The notes beneath the pieces were generated by a model that was not told where the DNA came from, searched no databases, and saw nothing but the letters and a program-made list of their open reading frames with translations. From positions 2,666,001 to 2,730,000 of the forward strand of contig JAVLRN010000008.1 of assembly GCA_032821775.1 (NCBI GenBank): a DNA stretch of 64,000 bases, in the 5' to 3' direction. This document shows, piece by piece, positions 1 to 11,836 of the stretch (position 1 is the stretch's first letter; each line of letters starts with the position of its first letter). Made by a program: the position numbers and the translations under genes. Origin of the DNA: Sanguinoderma infundibulare (taxonomy: Eukaryota > Basidiomycota > Agaricomycetes > Polyporales > Polyporaceae).

Positions 1-2352
1 TGCTTCAGGAGACGTGTGTCAAGTGCTGTTCGGATGGTCTGAGAGGAATTCAGGAGGATCTGAACAATCTGAGGTACGTAGTTCGACTCGCTGGCACCGA
101 AATTAATAAACAGTCGCAAATCTCGAATTATGTCCCAGGTCGGTTTGCACATTGCTGCACCTGGCCAAGATGCCTTGCCTCTTGGGCTTAATGGAGTCTT
201 CGATCTTCAACAACCTACCCAGGCGCTCGAACTAGCACGGTTTATACAAAAGCTTTCCACCCACGTCAATTCTATCAGGTCAACCTGTGCCTCCGAGAAC
301 CCAGCATTCGTCCCGAATAGGAGCATAGTATGGAGGCAGGACCGTGAAGTTGACCTGGACGGCGCTTGCTTAGATGATGTATCGATCAAGTCGTGGTTTC
401 GAGACTTGCCTAATGACAATAGGTACGCCATCACGATGCCTGCTTTGCACTACTCTGCCATCTGAACTGCGTTGCAGCTACCTTCCGATTCCCCAGCCCA
501 ATATCCGCGAATTGTCTTCCGCGTACGTTTATTTATATGACTTATCGAGTCCGGTGGATTTACTCAATTATTGTTGCCGAAGACTAACATGGTCGGGTCA
601 GTTCGAGTCGAACATATGGCAAGTGTTATGCGCGCCTAATGAAGGCGAGACCCTGTTGACAATCATACAGGCTCCTTGAACGAGACTTCGGTCAAGACTT
701 GTCGTTCGGAATTCCAATAGGAGACGACGAGGGTGGTGAAAACCAACAAGTAGCCACAGATCCTTACCCAGGCATAACAACATGGTCGCGGGATAACCAT
801 GTCCTGACACTCCCTTTGCCCGGAGAACGTAGTGGGCCAGTTTTCACAATGCACGAGGTGGCCATATCCCAACTTTTGGAGCTGCTTCGTCCTGATGAAC
901 GGGAGGATAATGAGGTACATTCTCAAACATCCGTCTCATTAAACCAAACCACTTAGATTTTGCCGTGTATACTAGGCTGAGCGCGCTCAGAGTTTGCTCA
1001 GTGATCCTTCGCTCATCGCTCTGGCAATGCTCACAGCCGAGGTCATATCACTGCAGTGCTTTCGCGAACACCCCTCAGCAAACTCTTGGATGATACCGTG
1101 GCATGATATCAACAGCTGGGCTCTTTTGAGCCTCGAAGACGACCAAATTCTCTGTGCTAAATACAGGTAAATTCGTATGTTCACTTGATCGACATGCAAT
1201 AGTCGAGCTAATTACATTCATATTAGTCGCAAGGGACGCGCGAACTACCTTCGATGTGCCGAGTTTGACCATCAGTTTGGTGAATACCTTGCTCTCCCAA
1301 CATATAGTCTACGTCTCCTCCAAAGGCCGTCGCAATCAATGTTGCCATATGGCAAGGTATACCGACAACTTTTCTCCAACTCAGATCTCAGTTGGGATGA
1401 GCTGGATTACCGTCGTCAACGCCGTGATATGCCCGACAATTCCCACATTACCGGGGATATGGAGGAAGTCATGGCACTCAGTGGAGTCAATGCGGAGGAA
1501 TGGAACACAACGCATATACTCCAAACGGAGTACAAAAGAATTCTTAAACGTGAACTCACTCCAGTACAGAAACAAACGGAAGCATTGCGCATCCTGCGTC
1601 GGGTGAAAGACCGAGTGCTCAGATACCCAATCAGTGGAACAGTAGACTCCGCCGTGACCGTCGTTGTCCACCCATCAGCGGATCAAATGGCGGCTCCAAG
1701 TTCCCAGCTGCTCGCAATCGAACCGTTCTTTGAAGCTCTTGAGGGCGATGCTAACGGTACGTATGCCTCTCTGGTACCATGGATAGGACACTAACACCAC
1801 CAACAGCTCCGACGGACATGAGCTCGCAGGCGCTTCACCTTCCCCTGCTCCTCGTTACGCACCAGCCTCACGGTTGGGAGTTGGACGCCGAAACAAGGAA
1901 CATACAGCGGCTAGCTTGTACCAGCGCTGCATGCTTTCTCGCCTCACTCGGTATCACCGACTTCCCGGTATACGGCCTTGCCACGTATGGCCCATGTGGG
2001 GTACTATGCCAAGCATGGTACTCGGGTTCAAAGCATGTGAGCACTTTCTAACTCGGTGCTTCTTACTACTCACTCTTTTGACGAACAGTGCATTTACATC
2101 GTCGACAGAGATACACAAAAGTACCAGTTCGACATCTCTGATGAGCAAGGGATCCTGCGTTACGTCAAGTTCCTCGCGCAGCTTGAAGATCGTGGAAGGA
2201 ACCTCCAAGCACGCTTCGAAGGCGTAAAGTCCACGCTTATAGAGCGTTTGACGACGGCGGAGGGGCGAGCCTCACTCCACTGGACGCTTCGCTCGCAGTT
2301 GGAGGAGTTCGAAGTTCGCTGGACCCAGGAAGGATTAAATCTCTACCAGTAG
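1..2352 (+). CDS. Orphan Agaricomycete family protein, 5' end outside window (copy 1)
   Basis: Function not recognised. The window opens inside an exon in the second frame, which ends at 73 with a phase-0 intron at 74-138. Coding then continues through about seven further exons to TAG at 2350-2352. Readable blocks include VFDLQQPTQALELARFIQ near 205, LTLPLPGERSGPVF near 810, a basic stretch with KRILKREL near 1540, and a C-terminal block with CIYIVDRDTQKYQFDI near 2090. The segment around the first intron matches the gene at 5920-8178 residue for residue in several places, including the intron position, so the two belong to one family. No signal peptide or membrane segment is visible in the part present. 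The C-terminal block loosely recalls nuclease-like or kinase-associated orphan proteins of mushrooms, but I do not assign a function. The exon between about 970 and 1166 has the least certain left boundary. Confidence 0.6.
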
Positions 2353-2880
2353 CAACGTATGGATTGGGCTCGTTGCCCAGGTGTACATCATGATTTATGG
2401 CCTTCGTGTATTCCTATCCTTCTCGAACCTCGCTGAGTGTGATGTGCACAAGACCAAATAAAATACTCATTTTATCAGGAAGATCCACTTAGGGGAACGT
2501 GACATGACTGCAGAGGTGAACGGATGGAAGACAGACTCCTCCGGGAGGACCTGGAAGACGATGGGGGGGGTTCGAGCACGGACATTGTATAGACTAAGCA
2601 CCGACCTCTATGACAGGTACTCTTACGAAGGCCTCCACGCGCACCTCGTATTTTCTGATACACATCGGGAGCAACATAGATCTCAAGAGTGCATGACATA
2701 TCATGATCATGAGACAGCAGTACAATACACAAAATCACAAATCCACACCGGGAGGATGATCGACGGTGGTACAGTCGGGCGGTTCGAACGGCAGGCAAAG
2801 TGTCCTTATATCTTCGGCCCCCCTGCCATGATGAATAGAACGGAGAATAGAAACGTCATGGTGGGAAAGTCGCTACCAAC
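2353..2880. other. Intergenic, convergent 3' ends
   Basis: This lies between the 3' ends of the orphan gene and the BAR-protein gene. An open frame on the plus strand (2504-2887) has no recognisable features. I see no gene or repeat. Confidence 0.5.
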
Positions 2881-4173
2881 TCAGTGATCGCGAGACTTCC
2901 TGCAAGGCGCAACGGAAACCTTCAGAAACAGAAATAAACGAGGACAAAGGACGCACCGATATTCGCCCTCAGCGGCGACACTGAGCTCTTCGATCTCGCC
3001 TTGTACCGTTGAAAGTGACTCGGCGGCAGTAGCATAGAACAAGAGCTGTGTACGGTTCAGCAAGCATCCGACGGGGAAGGAAAGTATAGTCTGACCTGGG
3101 CCTTGGCGATCTCATTCAGGTTCTTCAAGGGTTCGGGCTAGATGAAAAAGTTTAGGTATTGGTTGAGACTACGAACGTTGGCTCACGCACGTTCTCGAGC
3201 ACGGTCTTCATGAGGGTGATCGCAACCTCCGTCTTCTGGACGAGGTCGTCCTCCGCATTCTCAACCTCGAGCCGGGCAGCCTCCTGCTTTGACGGGCCAG
3301 CGTTCTTCAAACTATATTAGGCAGTGTCAGGGACCGAGCGCGATCACGGCCGACTGGATCTGGGCTACATATTGGTTGACACTTACGCCTGTTTAGCGGC
3401 ATCGAGCTCGAGCCGACTGACCCGGACTGCCTGGCGGGCCTTCATCGCGACGGCGATGCTCGTCGAAAGGGTTGTCTGCCATGGCTGGAGGAAGCGGTCC
3501 CTTATCGCATTGTCCTGCTCGACGCGCGCGTCGGCGATCTTGTCCCAAGCCCCAGCGTACACGCCGAGCGCCTTGCCGAGCTTGTCCTCGCCGGCGGGGG
3601 CGGTCGTCTGGACGGCGAGGGCGGCGGTCGTCGCGGCGCGGCCCATTGCATGGGGGAGAGTCTTGTGCTGAGGGGTGGCAGGGGTGACGGGGGCAGGCGC
3701 GGGGAGGTTGGTGCCCTTGAGGTTGGCGGCGGCGAAGTTTGTGATGCCGGTACCGATGGTCGTGCCGAACTCGGTGAGGGACTCTTGAATTTGGGTGGGG
3801 TAGTCGTAGGTCTCGGACTCGTAGACACGGGTGACCCTGCAGGGACGAGCATTGAGAAGGTAGCGACGAGATAAACGAATAGACGTGCGTACTTGAGGAG
3901 GGAAAGATGGACTGCGCGGAGACCGTCGACGCGAGCCTCAAGGTCCTTGTACTCTGTATCGCGTCAACAGGTTGGTTAGGAGATTGTATCCCGCGCAGTC
4001 CGAAGTGACCAAGACGTACCCTGCGGCAGCTCTGTGATCTCCTCGGGCGCAACTTGGCCAAGACGCTCCCTGGTAGCCTGGACGCTAGATTGGAAGCCCT
4101 TGGCAAACTTGTTCGCGGACTGGCCAAGGTTGAGGCCAGCAATACCAGACTGCAGCTTTGTCCAGCCGTCCAT
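2881..4173 (-). CDS. GVP36-like BAR-domain protein
   Basis: Membrane-curvature protein of the fungal Gvp36 BAR family, which acts on Golgi and endosomal vesicles. The start is the ATG at 4173 (MDGWTKLQSGIAGLNLG). The second exon carries EYKDLEARVDGLRAVHLSLL, followed by an exon with YESETYDYPTQIQESLTEFG, both typical of the N-terminal BAR helix. Later exons hold ALGVYAGAWDKIADARVEQD, MKARQAVRVSRLELDAAKQ, and a last helical exon with YATAAESLSTVQGEIEELS. A short final exon gives the terminal residues KSRDH and a stop at 2881-2883. A central alanine/proline/threonine-rich linker (LPAPAPVTPATPQHK) joins the BAR helices. The gene is head-to-head with the proteasome gene, with 268 bp between the start codons. 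Several introns of about 50-70 nt are inferred from GT-AG sites. Confidence 0.85.
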
Positions 4174-4441
4174 AGCAACGGGAATTAGGGGAATGGGATG
4201 AGGAGGGGAAGAGGATGGAGGCAGGAACGCTGTGCAGCTGCGTTATGGCCCAAATCAGCCGGTGCCATTTGCCAAAGGCCGTTCTCGCCGCGGGCGCGGG
4301 CGCGGTGTCTGGGGTCCCCACCGACGCGCGTACGCGGACTTGGGCCTGGCTGCTCGAGGCGCGACGCGTAACCCATCCTCGACTGCCATCGTCCTTCGCT
4401 TCCTACTTGCTCCTCATCTCTCCCTCTCTCCACCGGACATC
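4174..4441. promoter_or_regulatory. Bidirectional promoter region (GVP36-like / PUP1)
   Basis: 268 bp separate two divergent start codons, so the interval must hold both promoters. The part next to the proteasome ATG is pyrimidine-rich (a CT-rich tract around 4400-4435), as is common for fungal transcription start regions. No TATA box is obvious. Confidence 0.5.
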
Positions 4442-5594
4442 ATGGCGGCTGCATCTGTATATTCCGGAGCAGGGTTCGACTTCACGAATGAAGTCCGGTA
4501 AGCTATGCGGCGGCGGAATACCCGACATCGAGTTTACGCAAGTCCTTTCAGGAACAACTTTTTGACCGACCGCGGTATCCCACTCCCCAAAGCCACCAGC
4601 ACCGGTACAACAATTGTCGGATGCTTGTTCAAGGACGGTATCATCCTTGGTGCAGATACCCGTGCAACAGAGGGTCCCATCGTCGCGGACAAGAACTGCG
4701 AGAAGGCATGTCGTAAAGTTGCACGTATGTAACCGGCCATTGGACCTTATATCTCTTCCTTTTAGATCCACTATATCACAGACAACATCCGTTGCTGTGG
4801 TGCAGGAACCGCTGCCGACACAGAATTTACGACCGCCCTCATCTCTTCTAATATGGAGCTTCACGCGCTCTCAACCGGACGCAAACCGCGGGTAGTGACC
4901 GCCATGACCATGCTCAAGCAAATGCTCTTCCGGTATGAATACATAGTTTAAAACTTGTGTCTTTTCCTCATCCCAAAGACAGATACCAAGGACATATCGG
5001 TGCCGCACTGGTTCTCGGCGGCGTAGATACGACCGGTCCCCAACTCTTCACCATTCACCCACATGGTTCAACGGACAAGCTTCCGTACGTGACCATGGGC
5101 TCTGGAAGCTTGGCGGCGATGGCGGTCTTTGAGGCCAAGTGGCGACCGAACATGGATGTAAGTTCTCGCCCGCGAATGCTTCTTGTACTTTCCGCATCTT
5201 CGCTGTGTTCTGGTTCCACTTCCTCTCCCGGAACGTCGGTTCCACCATTCCCTCGTCTCTGCCTTGATTCATCGCATACATGTCGTTAATATCCGTCTTC
5301 CTCCAGCGCGTAGAAGCCCTCGACCTCGTCTGCGCCGCCATTTCCGCGGGTATCTTCAATGACCTCGGGTCCGGCTCCAATGTCGACGCTTGCGTCATCA
5401 CTGCATCGCACACCGAGATGCTCCGCAACTTCGTCAAGCCGAATGAACGTGTGGAGAAGGAGCGCTCCTACCAGTTCCGCCGCGGGACGACCGAGTTCAA
5501 GAAGGAGGAGATTCGCTCTCTCATCGTCGAGGAGGACGTCACGTACCTTTCGAGCGGCCGAGGGACGGAGGGTGATGCGATGGACACGAGCTAG
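4442..5594 (+). CDS. PUP1: 20S proteasome subunit beta type-7 (beta2, trypsin-like)
   Basis: Catalytic beta2 subunit of the 20S proteasome, responsible for cleavage after basic residues. Residues 1-37 form a propeptide ([19 protein letters not shown] at the start). Autocleavage before Thr38 in STGTTIVG would expose the N-terminal nucleophile. Relative to that threonine, Asp17 and Arg19 (ADTRATEG) and Lys33 (NCEK) are all in place. The rest of the fold is complete ([36 protein letters not shown]), and the C-terminal tail ends [12 protein letters not shown]. There are five exons. The first intron is 4498-4551. The second, 4706-4765, appears to use a GC donor (AAG then GCATGT), because only that junction keeps the frame into IHYITDN. 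Length and motifs match the family, and nothing is missing. Confidence 0.95.
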
Positions 5595-5919
5595 ATGGTA
5601 GATGAGGGTTGGGCGAACTTGCGAGGTGTGTGTAGTGTGATTGTAATTGTACAGGATAACACGCATTCGAACTGCAATTTGCGAGGAGGACAATCCTTCT
5701 ATGCGGTACTGCCACGACCGTCTATCACGGTGAAGAGGGGAGTGACTTGAATGCCGAGGTTGCCCGGCGGGAGGCACGTTCCCCGACCCACGATCATACA
5801 TACACGTACAAGAACGCGCCGAGCACACGATGCCCGCCGGATGCGGAAGCAGGTGTGACCTTCGCTTGCGTGCTTTCTCTTCGTCTTCGTCGCTCACCTG
5901 GCACCACCTGACATCTGGG

Positions 5920-8178
5920 ATGTCGCTCCTCCAGATCGACGACGCGCTCTGCCACTGGCTGGCGGCCCACAACGTCATCCTCGACTTTCTCGAGAATGGC
6001 GAGCCGTGGCCAAGACAGGTTGCGGACGTGGCGGGGCTATTGTGTGCTTCGTTCAGCGCGAGTGGGCCCACGATGGTGTCTTCTGCTTCTGCTTCTGTGG
6101 AGGAAGAGGGACGGCGGTTGGAGTTCGTCAATACGGTTTGCGCGAGTGCGCGCGAATGGCGGAAGACGCGGTCGGGGACTGGGACTGGGGAGCAGTTCCC
6201 GTGGGCGCATATACTCGCGGGGTTGTTGGAAGAGGTCATTACGGATGCTACAACGTAGTACGTTGCTCGGTACTGGTTGCGTTCGACCGATACTGATAGC
6301 ATCTGACTGCAGCTTCGATTGCGAGTATGTCATGCCACGGCCCGAGGCTTCGACCGCTCGGAAGCGTGGCCGGAACGCGGATCGCTATCCTCTAAGAGGG
6401 ACCGCTTCCCTATTCGTCCTTGTGGAGGTTGGCTCATCGTGTGGGTGAACCCGGCTACTAAAATCGTTGTTTTCTTTGCTGATGTATTTCATTTCCCCAA
6501 TGAAGCGCCCTCACATTCTCATTCCGGCAAGCAGACCGACCCCGTCTGTCATCATGCCGTGGCGAAAGAACAGACTCGACAGATTCAGGCTGCTACGGTT
6601 CGCCGCGCTTCACACCGTTCTAAAGACCCCGCACTGGCAACGCCCAATTGTCCCTCGGTTTTTGACGAGGATGATGGTCTCCTCGTCGACTTGAACCTCA
6701 CCAGTTCCGCATCGGACGTGACACTCTACGACGTCGTGGAGCAGGATGGTTCAGAGCTCAGCGTCGGAGTCGAGATCGAGGACGTCCCCGAGGAGCGGAA
6801 ACGCATGGCGGTCTACTACCCCAAGGGTGCTCCCAACGTCTTCCGGGTCGTCGATCTGGACGACGTGCCCTCCGTCGATACCGAGTACAGCAGCATCAGC
6901 CACTTCCACACCGCAACGTCGAGATCGTGCTCGTGCTCGTCCTCAGGCAGCAGCACCACGGACACATACTTGGCGCGTCGTGTGCTCCCCTGGACGTTGT
7001 ACGACGACTTGACGGCTCCGGATCTCGAGTTACATCTATTTCCGTCCCCGTTCCACCCGAAGCCGCTCGTGCCGCTGCTCTGCGTTGGGGACGAGCGGAA
7101 CGTCGTGCCACTCATGTGCAGCGCCCTGCACCAGCGTCGTGCGCTCGGGTGGGATGTGCCCGTGGTGGGGATCTTGCTGCCGCGGAGTGGCTCGACGTGC
7201 GAGGTGCTGTTAGGATGGATGGAGAGGGAGCCGAGGCCTGGGCGGACGTTGGTGCGTTTCCCATTCGCACCCTCTTGCGGGTGCTGACTGGCGTCGCGTG
7301 GTTGTGCAGTCTAGGATCCATATCTGCGCGAGGGGCCTGTCGTCGAGGATCCCGACGGTGTTCGATCTGGAACGGCCGTACAGCGCGTTTTGCCTCGTCC
7401 AGTTTCTGGCGCGCCTTGGAGCGCAGACCGAACAGCTTCGTGGGCGGCGGGAGTGCGTTCCGGGGGAGACGCGGCGAGGCTGGAGGGCGGATACGTACTT
7501 CGAGTCGGGGCTGGCGGAGGCTTACGAGGAATCTGAGGCGCGGATCCGGCTCTGGGCGTATGAGGTTGGGCGCTGCAAGTGAGTTGTGGTGTTTATGCTT
7601 TGCCGTCACCATTTGAACGATATTGACTCACGACGTAGTAGCCAGATTCGGGAAGAGGATGACCGTAAACGCACGGAGGGTGACGGTGACTCGTTCATCT
7701 CAAGCGCGTCTCGGTATGCAGTGTCGGCTACTTGGGGTCTCGATTTCTTCGTATTCGTACTCATCGTGGTCCGCAGCCCTAGTCGTGCGAATCATCGGCA
7801 TGCGGACAACGAGCAGCTGGTAAAGCTTCTGCGCCAGAGCGTGGCGAACTTGTTTGTGGCGGAGCTGGCCAAGGCTCCGCGCCGCTCCCGCTCTCCGGCC
7901 TCGAGGAGCGGAAGTAACAAGACGCTTGTTGACCGGTCGACGAAGATACTCAGTGTCACGGCGGTGAGTAGATACCTTCCTCGTGCAGTTGGGTATCCTA
8001 ATGGATTGGCTAGGAGGTCATCCAGAAGAGGCAGGGCAAGGCGGATTCTCTGGACCGTTTCGTTGACGCCAGCAGTGGGGACAGTCGGGCGGTCAGCTGG
8101 TGCAGCAGCTGCTCAGATGAGTCGGACATAGACACCCTGTGGCAGCGAGCCTATCACGTTTTCGCGTTCTGGTCTTAG
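5920..8178 (+). CDS. Orphan Agaricomycete family protein (copy 2)
   Basis: Function not recognised. The chosen start is ATG 5920 (MSLLQIDDALCHWLAAHN), because translation upstream from the ATG at 5830 looks like random low-complexity sequence. The central exon (about 6530-7251) is the best-supported part: an acidic region (VDLNLTSSASDVTLYDV), VLPWTLYDDLTAPDLELHLF, PLLCVGDERNVVPLMCSAL, then CEVLLGWMEREPRPGRTL. A phase-0 intron at 7252-7309 precedes IPTVFDLERPYSAFCLVQFL. Those last blocks align with the partial gene at 1-2352, including the intron. Later exons contain a helical stretch (NEQLVKLLRQSVANLFVAEL) and an end exon with VIQKRQGKADSLDRFVDASS finishing at TAG 8176-8178. The exon joins near 6440-6530 and 7640 are uncertain. 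No signal peptide or membrane helix is seen. Confidence 0.6.
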
Positions 8179-8390
8179 AGGTCGGCCTCTGCAGGACCAT
8201 TGTTAACCTAGGTCCATGTGTGTTCCGACACTTGCTATGGATTTTGGACGTGTTCATACGTTATAATTGTATATTGGATACATATACGCTTTGCACCCTG
8301 TTGTCTTATGCCTATCGTTCACAGTGTAATTTCAGTAGTTCGAGTAGAGATAGCACAATTTCTACAGCAGGCGGCCTTGTCGTTGAACAC

Positions 8391-9140
8391 TCAAGCCCTT
8401 CCCTCGTCTGCCTCCCTCGCGCGTCTCCTAACCTCCTCAACTCGTTCGTCTAACAGCCACATGGCGTACGCCCTATGGAACCTCTTGACCCACTCCGGGA
8501 CCGTCTTCTGCGCCCTGCCTTCCTCTTCCGCCCAGTCATAGTCATGCGCGCACGCGTGGCGCACCTCGACCATGCCCTCTGCGTCCACTTGGGGCCCAAC
8601 ACTAAACTCGTGTCGACCCCCAGACATCAGCCGCCACGGGTAGCCCCACGCGGCGATCCGCCGGAAGAAGGAGACTGGCTCGTCTGGCAGCCCCCGTGCC
8701 ACGAGCAGTGAGGAACCGGGAGCGGGGGCTCGGAGGACGAGGAAGAGGCTGTGGAGGAGCTTCTGGCCCTCGTGGAAGCCGTGCTCGCCGTAGCCGGGCT
8801 GTTCTGAGCGTGTCTTTGCGCCCATGATGGGCCCCGTTGCGCGGAGGAGCTTGTTCTCGAGGAATACGCGCGCCCAGGCCTCTTCGAGACTTTGGCCCGG
8901 GTTCTTTGCGTTGACCAGCCCGCGGGCAGGGACGCGAGCGGCGTAGACGTCGACGTAGGGCGTGCGCTGGGCCGATGGATTGGAGGGCGTTCGGAGCGCG
9001 GGCGTCGTTGATGTTTCTGGGGAGCAAGGAGGGTATTGGGTTTCGAGGCGGGTGATTGTGTGGTATGTGAAGTATATTGGGGGACCTATGGCTATTGCGC
9101 TGACTTGGGCTGCGCGACGGAGAAATAGTCGAGAAAGCAT
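8391..9140 (-). CDS. Orphan protein, possible mitochondrial targeting
   Basis: Uninterrupted 249-codon frame from ATG 9140 to a stop at 8391. The N-terminus (MLSRLFLRRAAQVSAIAIG) is rich in Arg, Ser and hydrophobic residues with no acids. This resembles a mitochondrial presequence, followed by a weakly hydrophobic stretch to about residue 30. The rest is soluble and mixed in charge, with a Trp/Arg-rich middle (RRIAAWGYPWRLMSGGRHEF) and a basic-acidic helical tail (DERVEEVRRRAREADEGRA). No catalytic motif is recognised. The lack of introns is unusual here, but the frame is long and the codon use matches its neighbours. It is divergent from the CHD1 remnant across 337 bp. Confidence 0.6.
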   Translation of the reverse strand: MLSRLFLRRAAQVSAIAIGPPIYFTYHTITRLETQYPPCSPETSTTPALRTPSNPSAQRTPYVDVYAARVPARGLVNAKNPGQSLEEAWARVFLENKLLRATGPIMGAKTRSEQPGYGEHGFHEGQKLLHSLFLVLRAPAPGSSLLVARGLPDEPVSFFRRIAAWGYPWRLMSGGRHEFSVGPQVDAEGMVEVRHACAHDYDWAEEEGRAQKTVPEWVKRFHRAYAMWLLDERVEEVRRRAREADEGRA

Positions 9141-9477
9141 ACTATAGGGAGACTTTTCAAGGTGGGTAAAGCGTGCACCCTGGCCATGGGTGGAAATGCG
9201 TATATACAGCGACTCGGAGCGGTGCTAGAAGCGGTGCAGTGGAGGCTGTGCAGCGGTCATCTCATCGGTCCCCGCACTTTAGGCCTCTCGTCGGACGGTC
9301 CGGACAGCTAGCACGGCGATGATGTCATCATCATGCATCCGCCCTCAACCCCATATCTGCCGTGCAGCCTCGACCACCAACTCCAGCTTCCTCCCTTTTC
9401 CCACCATCCCCCTCCCCGTCGTCGTCCCCTCCCTCCGCCCACCTGTCCCAAGAAGTGCGCTCACCCTGGACTCCTCA

Positions 9478-11776
9478 TGCTCAACGGTCTCGATGACGAC
9501 CCCATGGCGTCGGGCGCCCTCTCCCCCGCCCCCCTCAGCGATAGTGACGACAGCGACGACAGCGACGACACCATGCAGGTCGACTGGGATATCGAACTGA
9601 CCCGTAATCCCGACGCGGATGCCGATAGCGAGTACGACGATGAAGACCCCGAAGGCGCTCCCCAGACTAGCTGCGCGTCGTCGTCCTACCACTCCAAGCA
9701 TGTCGTAAGTGATTATGCTTGTCGGTGGTAGTCCGGCGTGTTGACCATTACAGGGATCATGGCAGGTGAAGGATGAAGACAAGTCGGTACGCGCGTCTGA
9801 ATCTATGTTATATGCGTGCCCTCATAGCCACATTTTCCAGGGTGACGAAGACGACCCAGAAGAAGCAAACGACGACGAAGAGGATGCCTCGTATGCAGAT
9901 GAGGGGCATGATGCGCCCAAGAAGGCACCGAAGAAGAAGAAAGCACCGTCCAAACCGAAAGGTACGTTCCATCGTTATTCAAGCCACTGCACCTTGCCGA
10001 GCTCGCGCGCGCACAGTCGTCCCTCGACAATCCGCTCCTGACTCTGATTCCGATTCCGACTATGGCGCGCACTCCAAGAAGAAAACGCGAAATCCGGGCG
10101 AGGAGCTTCGCGTCTCGAGCCGAGGAATGAAGACCTCCAACGACGTAGAAACCGCAGCGCCGATGAAGGAAGAAGACGAAATTGAGAACGTTCAAGGGCA
10201 CTGTAGAGACGAAGGGCATGAGAACGATTCGGAGGATGACTGGTACACAAACATTGTACGTTCGTTACTTCATATATGCGCGTATGTCGCTTCATCGTGC
10301 CGCAAAATAGCGCTTCCACATCAAATGGAAGAACTTCTCGCACCTGCACAACACGGACGAGGTGTACGAGTTTCTCAAACGTTTCAAGGGCCTCAAACGC
10401 GTCGACAACTACATCAAGACGTTCAAGGCCGACCAGGAGATTCTTGTCGGTGGCAGCATTTCACTAGAAGAGAGGGAAACGATTATGCTTCGACGAGAAC
10501 GAGAAAAGGAAGAATCCGAGTTATACAAGACGATTGAACGGATCATCGCCCAACGCGAGACTGGGGCGGGGCAGGTCGAGTACTTCTGCAAGTGGAACGG
10601 CCTCAACTACGACAGTTGCACATGGGAGACCCAGGAGGAGATCCGGCCTATTGGCAAAGAGCAGATCGATGCGTTCCGACAACGCGAAGCCGAGGCCAAC
10701 TTCCCCTTCAATAGTGCACGGACCGACCGTCTGGGCGATCGTCCCGCATTTGACAAGATTTTACAGGACCCACCGTATCTCGCCGCCACAGGTGGAGAGC
10801 TCAAGGACTTCCAACTCACTGACCTGAACTGGCTAGCGTTCCTCTGGAGCAGAAGCGAGAACGGCATCCTTGCGGATGAGATGGGTCTCGGGAAGGTGAG
10901 TTGCATCTGTACTTCTAGCCTAAACATAGTACTCAAGCAATACACGCCCTCGCAGACGGTGCAATCTGTCTCATTCCTGTCATATCTCTTCCATGAACGG
11001 CGACAATTCGGTCCATTCCTTGTCATCGTGCCTCTGTCCACGATCACCGCCTGGCGGTCACAGTTCGCGACGTGGGCACCGGATCTTCATGTGATCACGT
11101 ACATTGGAAGTGCCAAGGCTCGTGATGTGGCGCGAAAGTATGAGTTCGGCTCGTCCCCGAAGAAACCCAAGATGAACGTCTTGCTGACGACCTACGAGAT
11201 CACGCTTCGGTGCGTGAAGGAGCTAGCCGAGATCAAGTGGCAAGTGCTCATGGTGGATGAGGTACGTGTACTACCAGTTCCGTCAGAGATGAGCAAAAAT
11301 TGAACCCTTTTGTCCAGGCACATCGTCTCAGGAACCCGGAGAGCCAGCTATACGAAGCTCTCCGTGGGTTCTCGGCTTCATTCAAGGTGCTTATTACAGG
11401 AACACCGCTCCAGAACGACGTCAAGGGTAGGCTGACAGTGTCTTTGCAAAACATTGATTTGCTTATCGGATTGGATAGAACTTCTTTCATTAATGCATTT
11501 CCTCATGCCTGACAAGTGTAAGCATGTTCCTTTTTGCGTGGATTGAGATAGTCAGCTGACGATAATGTATCCCGCAGTCCACCTGATGAACGACTTTGAC
11601 CTCGCCGATGCCGATCACGAAACGAAGATCAAGGAGTTGCACGCGCAGCTCAAGTCCCTTATGCGCGTCGCCTCAAGCGCGACGTCTTGACTTCACTGCT
11701 GACGAAGAGCGAGCGAATCCTTCGTGTGGAAATGAGTGCGATGCAGACACACTTTTACAAGAACATTCTCACGAAG
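9478..11776 (+). pseudogene. CHD1: CHD1 chromatin remodeller, 5' half only, frameshifted
   Basis: N-terminal half of a CHD1-type ATP-dependent nucleosome remodeller. It starts MLNGLDDDPMASGALSPAP and runs through acidic Ser/Asp-rich and Lys-rich segments (KKAPKKKKAPSKPK). It has chromodomain 1 (RFHIKWKNFSHLHNTDEVYE), chromodomain 2 (VEYFCKWNGLNYDSCTWE), and the first SNF2 helicase lobe with motif I ADEMGLGKT, motif Ia VIVPLSTITAW, the DEAH box VDEAHRL and motif [13 protein letters not shown]. Near 11661-11664 the conserved [11 protein letters not shown] is broken: CTTATG is followed by CG where a full codon is expected, so the frame is lost and a stop follows. The RRLKRDV...[14 protein letters not shown] block survives in the next frame up to an exon end (NILTK, about 11776). 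Nothing of the second helicase lobe or the C-terminus follows. An intact CHD1 should exist elsewhere in the genome. Confidence 0.8.
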
Positions 11777-11836
11777 GTGCGTGTTCTTCTGTTGTGTCCG
11801 TTACTGCGGCAAATTACTCATTCCGATGAAAGAGCG

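Noticed and set aside
2568..2582. GGTTCGAG-like T-loop, considered as a tRNA
   Set aside because: No acceptor stem or anticodon arm can be drawn around it; no tRNA found elsewhere either.
3393..4178. 261-codon minus-strand frame rich in Arg, Pro and Ser
   Set aside because: Alternative frame across the exons and introns of the BAR-protein gene.
5286..6302. 338-codon minus-strand frame opposite the PUP1 end
   Set aside because: Antisense of PUP1 and of the orphan gene; no motif and strange composition.
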